DNA from: Phytophthora vignae f. sp. vignae
Lineage: Eukaryota; Oomycota; Peronosporomycetes; Peronosporales; Peronosporaceae
Assembly: GCA_016169955.1 (NCBI GenBank)
Contig: JABJUM010000015.1
Coordinates: 1,116,001 to 1,180,000, forward strand
Reading direction: 5' to 3'
DNA length: 64,000 bases
Shown one piece after another: positions 60,301 through 64,000 of this stretch (positions are counted from its first letter, which is position 1; each line of letters opens with the position of its first letter). The translations under genes were made by a program, and so were the position numbers. The notes below the pieces were generated by a model. It saw only the letters and a list, made by a program, of their open reading frames with translations, made no database searches and was not told the DNA's origin.

Positions 60301-63300
60301 AAGCAACGGCGAGTTGCCATCTCGATCAGCCAAATCCATCGACGCGCCAGCGGACATGAGGATCTCCACCAGATCGACGTGCCCCAGTTTACAAGCCAAC
60401 AGCAACGCAGTCTCCCCATTGCGATTCTGAGTGTCGACGAAAGCCCCGCCGTCAAGCAACGCAATCGCTACTTCTTCACGATCATGCTCGGAAGCGCTCA
60501 TCAGAGCAGTGTAGCCATTCTTGTCGGCCAAGTCTGGGAACGCCCCCTTCTCCAGCAGAAGCTTCACAACCGATGCATGTCCCTCCTTGGCCGCAGCGAA
60601 CAACGGACTAACGCCGTCGTCGTTCAAAAGATCCGTCGCTGCGCCGCCATCAACCAGGAGTCGTACAACCTCGACCCGACCACCCGTTGCCGCCGTGTGA
60701 AGAGCAGTTGAGCCGTCCGATCGTGGCGTATCCACACTAGCCCCTCTCTCCAGCAGCAGCCGGACGATATCGTCGTTGCCGTGGTGTGACGCTCCCATAA
60801 GCGCAGTCCAGCCCTCGTCGGTAGCCGAGCCGATTGACGCCCCATTCTCCAACAGGAACTGCACCACATCGAGCTCTCCGTAATCTGCTGCAAACATTAG
60901 CGGGCTCTCTCCGCCTTCGTCAGTCAGGCCAATCGACGCTCCGTATTCGACCAGGAACTTCACAACATCGATGTGTCCTTCCTTGCTCGCGAGGTGTAGC
61001 GCAGTGGTGCCGTCCGGTAGCTGCTCGTCGATGTCAACACCTTCCTTCAGCAGGCGCTTTACCGCCTCCGTCTCGCCCTCCGCCGCTGCGGTCATGAGCG
61101 GCGTCCAGTCTGCAGTATTCGAAACGTTATCGGCTGATGAAGTCGCGGACTGCTCATCGCCTTCGTCACTCGCAACTGACTGCGCGTCGTCGCTGTCTTC
61201 ACCCGCTGAGCTAATAGAACCCTCCGAATCTGAAGTATCGTCTTCGTCGTCACTTTCGGACGAAGCTTCGCCAGAGGACAAGTGCGCTTCAGTTTGAGCC
61301 CCTCGTTTCAACAGAAGCGCGGCCACTGCGTCATGGCCTTGTTTCGACGCACACATGACCGCTGACTCGCCCTTCTTGTTCATCGAGTCGATGTCCGCGC
61401 CGTTCTGCAGGAGCAGCTTCACCACGGTTGCATGGCCGAACAAAGCTGCACTTATCAGCGGGTTGTCCCCATCGTTGTCTGCCCGGTTGATAAATGCTTC
61501 AGTGTGTCCTTCAACGCCGCGCAAGCACTGCTTGTCCTTCTTCAGCAGCAGTGTCACCACATCCGCGTGGCCATTGGCAGCAGCACCTAGAAGAGGAGTC
61601 CAGCCGTCTTTGTTCGCAAAGTCAATGGACGCACCGTGCTCGATCAGCAGTCTGGCAACCGAAACATGCCCCTTTTCAGCCGCACACAGATTAACGCCGA
61701 GTCGCCGCTTTCGTCGCCGACATCAACTGCAGCGCCACGCTTCAGCAGATGCTTGACAACAGTGCCATATCCTGCAACAGAGGCGATGTGGAGCGCAGTG
61801 AACCCATCTGATCGCTGCTTGTCAACACTCGCCCCTTTCTCCAGCAACTGCTTAACAACATCCGCGCTGCCGTTTTCTGACGCTGTCATGAGGGCAGTCC
61901 AGCCGTCACTGTCCGTCCAATCGATCGACGCCCCCTTGTCCAGCAACAGCCCGAGGGCGTCGGTTTGATTCGTCTTGGCTGCACACATCAGCGGGCTATC
62001 GTCACCCTCCCCCACGTTCTCCACTGTTGCACCATTCGCGAGCAGGAATCTCATAGTCTTGACGCTCCCGTGTTCCGCCGCGATGTGAAGAGCGGTTAAC
62101 CCGTCCGAAGTCTGCACATTAACGTCGCAACCTTTACTTACTAGCATCTTGGCAGCGCTCGGATCTTCCTCCGTCGCCGCATACATCAGCGCCGTCCGCC
62201 CTTCATGGTTCGTTGCGTTTATTACCGCCCCTCGATCAAGCAGAGGCCTCATGACTTGGATCTGGTTACACTTGGCTGCAGTGATGAACGGAGTGTCTCC
62301 TTCTTCGTCCTCCGCTTCCATCGATGCGCCGTTAGCGAGTAGCAGCTTCACCAGCTTGAGGTCATCGTGTTGACACGCCATGTGAAGCGCTGTAATGTCA
62401 TCTTCTCGTTTAAAGCTCAAGCTGCAGCCCTTGCTCAGAAGGACCTTGACAGTGCTCAGGTCCGCAATTAAGAGAGCGTATGTCAGCGCGGTCCACCCGT
62501 CGTTGTCGGCCAAGTTAGGAGATGCCCCCTTCTCCAGCAGAAGCTTGACCACCGACGTATGCCCTCCTTCAGCTGCAGCTTGCAACGCACTCTTGCCTTC
62601 ATCATCCACCCAGTCGACCTCTGCACCAGCATCAACAAGCAATCGGACAACTTTATCACGACCAAATGACGCCGCAGTGTGGAGAATTGTGAGGTCGATA
62701 GACGCCCCCTTGTCCAGTAGCAACTTCACTGTACCGAGCTGCTCTTCCTCCGCTGCAGACGCCAATGGAGTGTCTCCGGCGTTGTCTATCAACTCAAGGG
62801 AAGCTCCGTTCTCAGTCAGGATCCTTGCGACTTCGACGTGTCCTCCCTTACTTGCCAGCTGCAGTGCACTGTTGCCATTGGGAAGTTGCTCGTTCACGTT
62901 AGCCCCCAGTCCCAACAGAAGCTTTACCACTTCACCGTGGCCCTCAGATGACGCGGTTATGAGAGGCGTCCAGTTTGCATTGATCGGCATGGAGCCAGGC
63001 TCCGATTTCTCCAGTAGACGCTTGACAAGCTGCACGTCGCCTTGCTTGCAGGCCGTTCGCAGCGTCACGCCTCCGTCCACACCGTCTCGAGTACGTCCTG
63101 CACCTGGTTTGGCCACAATTGCAGACAGGAACTTCACCACCTTCTTGTGGCCATTTTCACTCGCAGCGGACAGCGCGTTTTCTCCATTTTCATCAACCAA
63201 GTCAACGGAAGCTCCATGCTGGATGAGGGTTTTAACGACGCCGAGGTGACCGTTCTCGCATGCGAGGTAGAGCGCACTCTTGCCATCTGGAAGCTGTTTA

Positions 63301-64000
63301 TTCAGGGTAGCGCCGCGTTTGATGAGCTCGGAAACTGTACTCACGTATCCTGCTTCTGCAGCTAGCATAAGAGGCGTGTATCCATCGTCGTTGGTGGCCT
63401 CGATCGGTGCTCCAGAGCTTAATAGAAACTGCAGAATCCCCACATTCCCGTACGCAGCCGCTAGTAACAGCGCGGTATTCCCTTCGTCTTCGGCTAAGTT
63501 GATGTCTGCACCGTCACCAACGAGGACCTTCACAACGTCGAGGTGATCCTCGTCAATAGCGAGATGCAGAGCACTCTTGCCATCGGGAGCTTGCTTGTCG
63601 ATGCCCGCTCCGCTTTTGACAAGGGCCGATACCACCTCAGCGTTGCCTTCATGGGAGGCACTCATCAATGCCGTCCAGCCGCTGTCGTTCGTAAAGTCAA
63701 TGGACGCACCGTGCTTGAGAAGAATCTTGACGTCATCGACATGATCGGCATACGCAGCCTGGATAAGCGCCGTCTCCGAGTCATTGTCGGTCATATCGAC
63801 CGACGCTCCGTTCTCTAGAAGGAGCTGAACGACATTGGGCTCCCCGATCGCTTCCATCAACGGGGTTCTGTCATTATTCTCACACACGTTGACGGGCGCA
63901 CCATGCTTCAAGAGAACCTTTGCAGCCTCTACGTAGCCCATGTAGCATGCACGATGCAGGGCAGTCAAGTCATTCTCGTCGTGATACTCGATGTCCGCGT
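57373..64000 (-). CDS. Giant ankyrin-repeat protein, 5' end beyond the window, one frameshift
   Basis: The frame is open at the right edge, reads ankyrin repeats through 61690, then continues in another frame to the stop at 57373: over 2200 codons and about 65 repeats. The break is at CACACA (61683-61688; TGTGTG on the coding strand), where two extra bases separate GDSALIC from AAEKGHVSVARLL. An acidic Ser/Glu/Asp linker (ESDDEDDTSDSEGS and more, about 61140-61290) divides the array. A hinge at about 63060-63140 (VAKPGAGRTRDGVDGG) is placed like those of the paralogues. The downstream repeats show the three-type order GNTPLKIAA, GWTPLMSAA, GMTALVIACQQ. The C-terminus (RKGHKEVEAVLIEKR) is the last repeat. 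One protein or a recent pseudogene; the rest of the frame is clean. Confidence 0.85.

Overview
The window is nuclear DNA from an oomycete, most likely Phytophthora or a close relative. The evidence is: intron-poor, GC-rich coding sequence with a few 60-100 nt GT-AG introns; initiator elements of the oomycete TCAYTYYnnnnTTY type 30-90 nt upstream of several start codons; a secreted protein with the layout of the oomycete pectin-attacking AA17 monooxygenases; Cys-His-Gly-Gly repeats of the WRKY19-like type; and a P-loop NTPase joined to a restriction-nuclease domain, as in Crinkler-type proteins. No tRNA, rRNA or CRISPR array was seen.

Layout. Bases 1-11.8 kb are mostly decayed: a DUF6604-like pseudogene, an intact secreted intradiol dioxygenase-like gene (3.3-4.6 kb), an ankyrin pseudogene, a three-exon unknown gene (6.0-7.0 kb), a deleted hAT transposon with its target duplication, a second ankyrin-like relic and a DNase I-like (EEP) pseudogene. 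From 12.0 to 21 kb comes a compact block of conserved genes: alpha/beta hydrolase, glycerol-3-phosphate dehydrogenase, a 2OG-Fe(II) oxygenase, a two-exon disordered protein and the ether-lipid enzyme alkyl-DHAP synthase (AGPS). GPDH and AGPS both act on the dihydroxyacetone-phosphate branch of lipid synthesis. From 21 to 23 kb lie relics: a hydrolase fragment, a LINE 3' end and a WRKY19-like pseudogene. From 23 to 35.3 kb are CCDC93, the NTPase-nuclease gene (one in-frame stop) framed by two copies of the CCDC93 3' region, a CAMSAP-like protein with a CKK domain, a Uma2-like nuclease-fold protein and a seven-TM protein. From 35.7 to 39.5 kb is a TE-rich, gene-free stretch with a pogo-like element, a nested element and a 59-bp palindrome.

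The right third holds an MRP-type ABC transporter (39.6-43.6 kb), a putative zinc-chelating nuclear protein (44.8-46.1 kb), and then three giant minus-strand ankyrin genes (46.3-50.5, 53.0-57.1 and 57.4 kb to beyond the right edge). An AA17-like secreted monooxygenase and a 349-bp tandem satellite lie between the first two. The ankyrin arrays are built on a three-repeat (99-residue) higher-order unit and are paralogues. Two of them carry one frameshift each in short simple runs, so either fresh inactivation or sequence error is possible.

Start codons were chosen mainly from Kozak context and initiator position. Pseudogene limits are approximate. Family assignments rest on motif recognition by eye, without database search.
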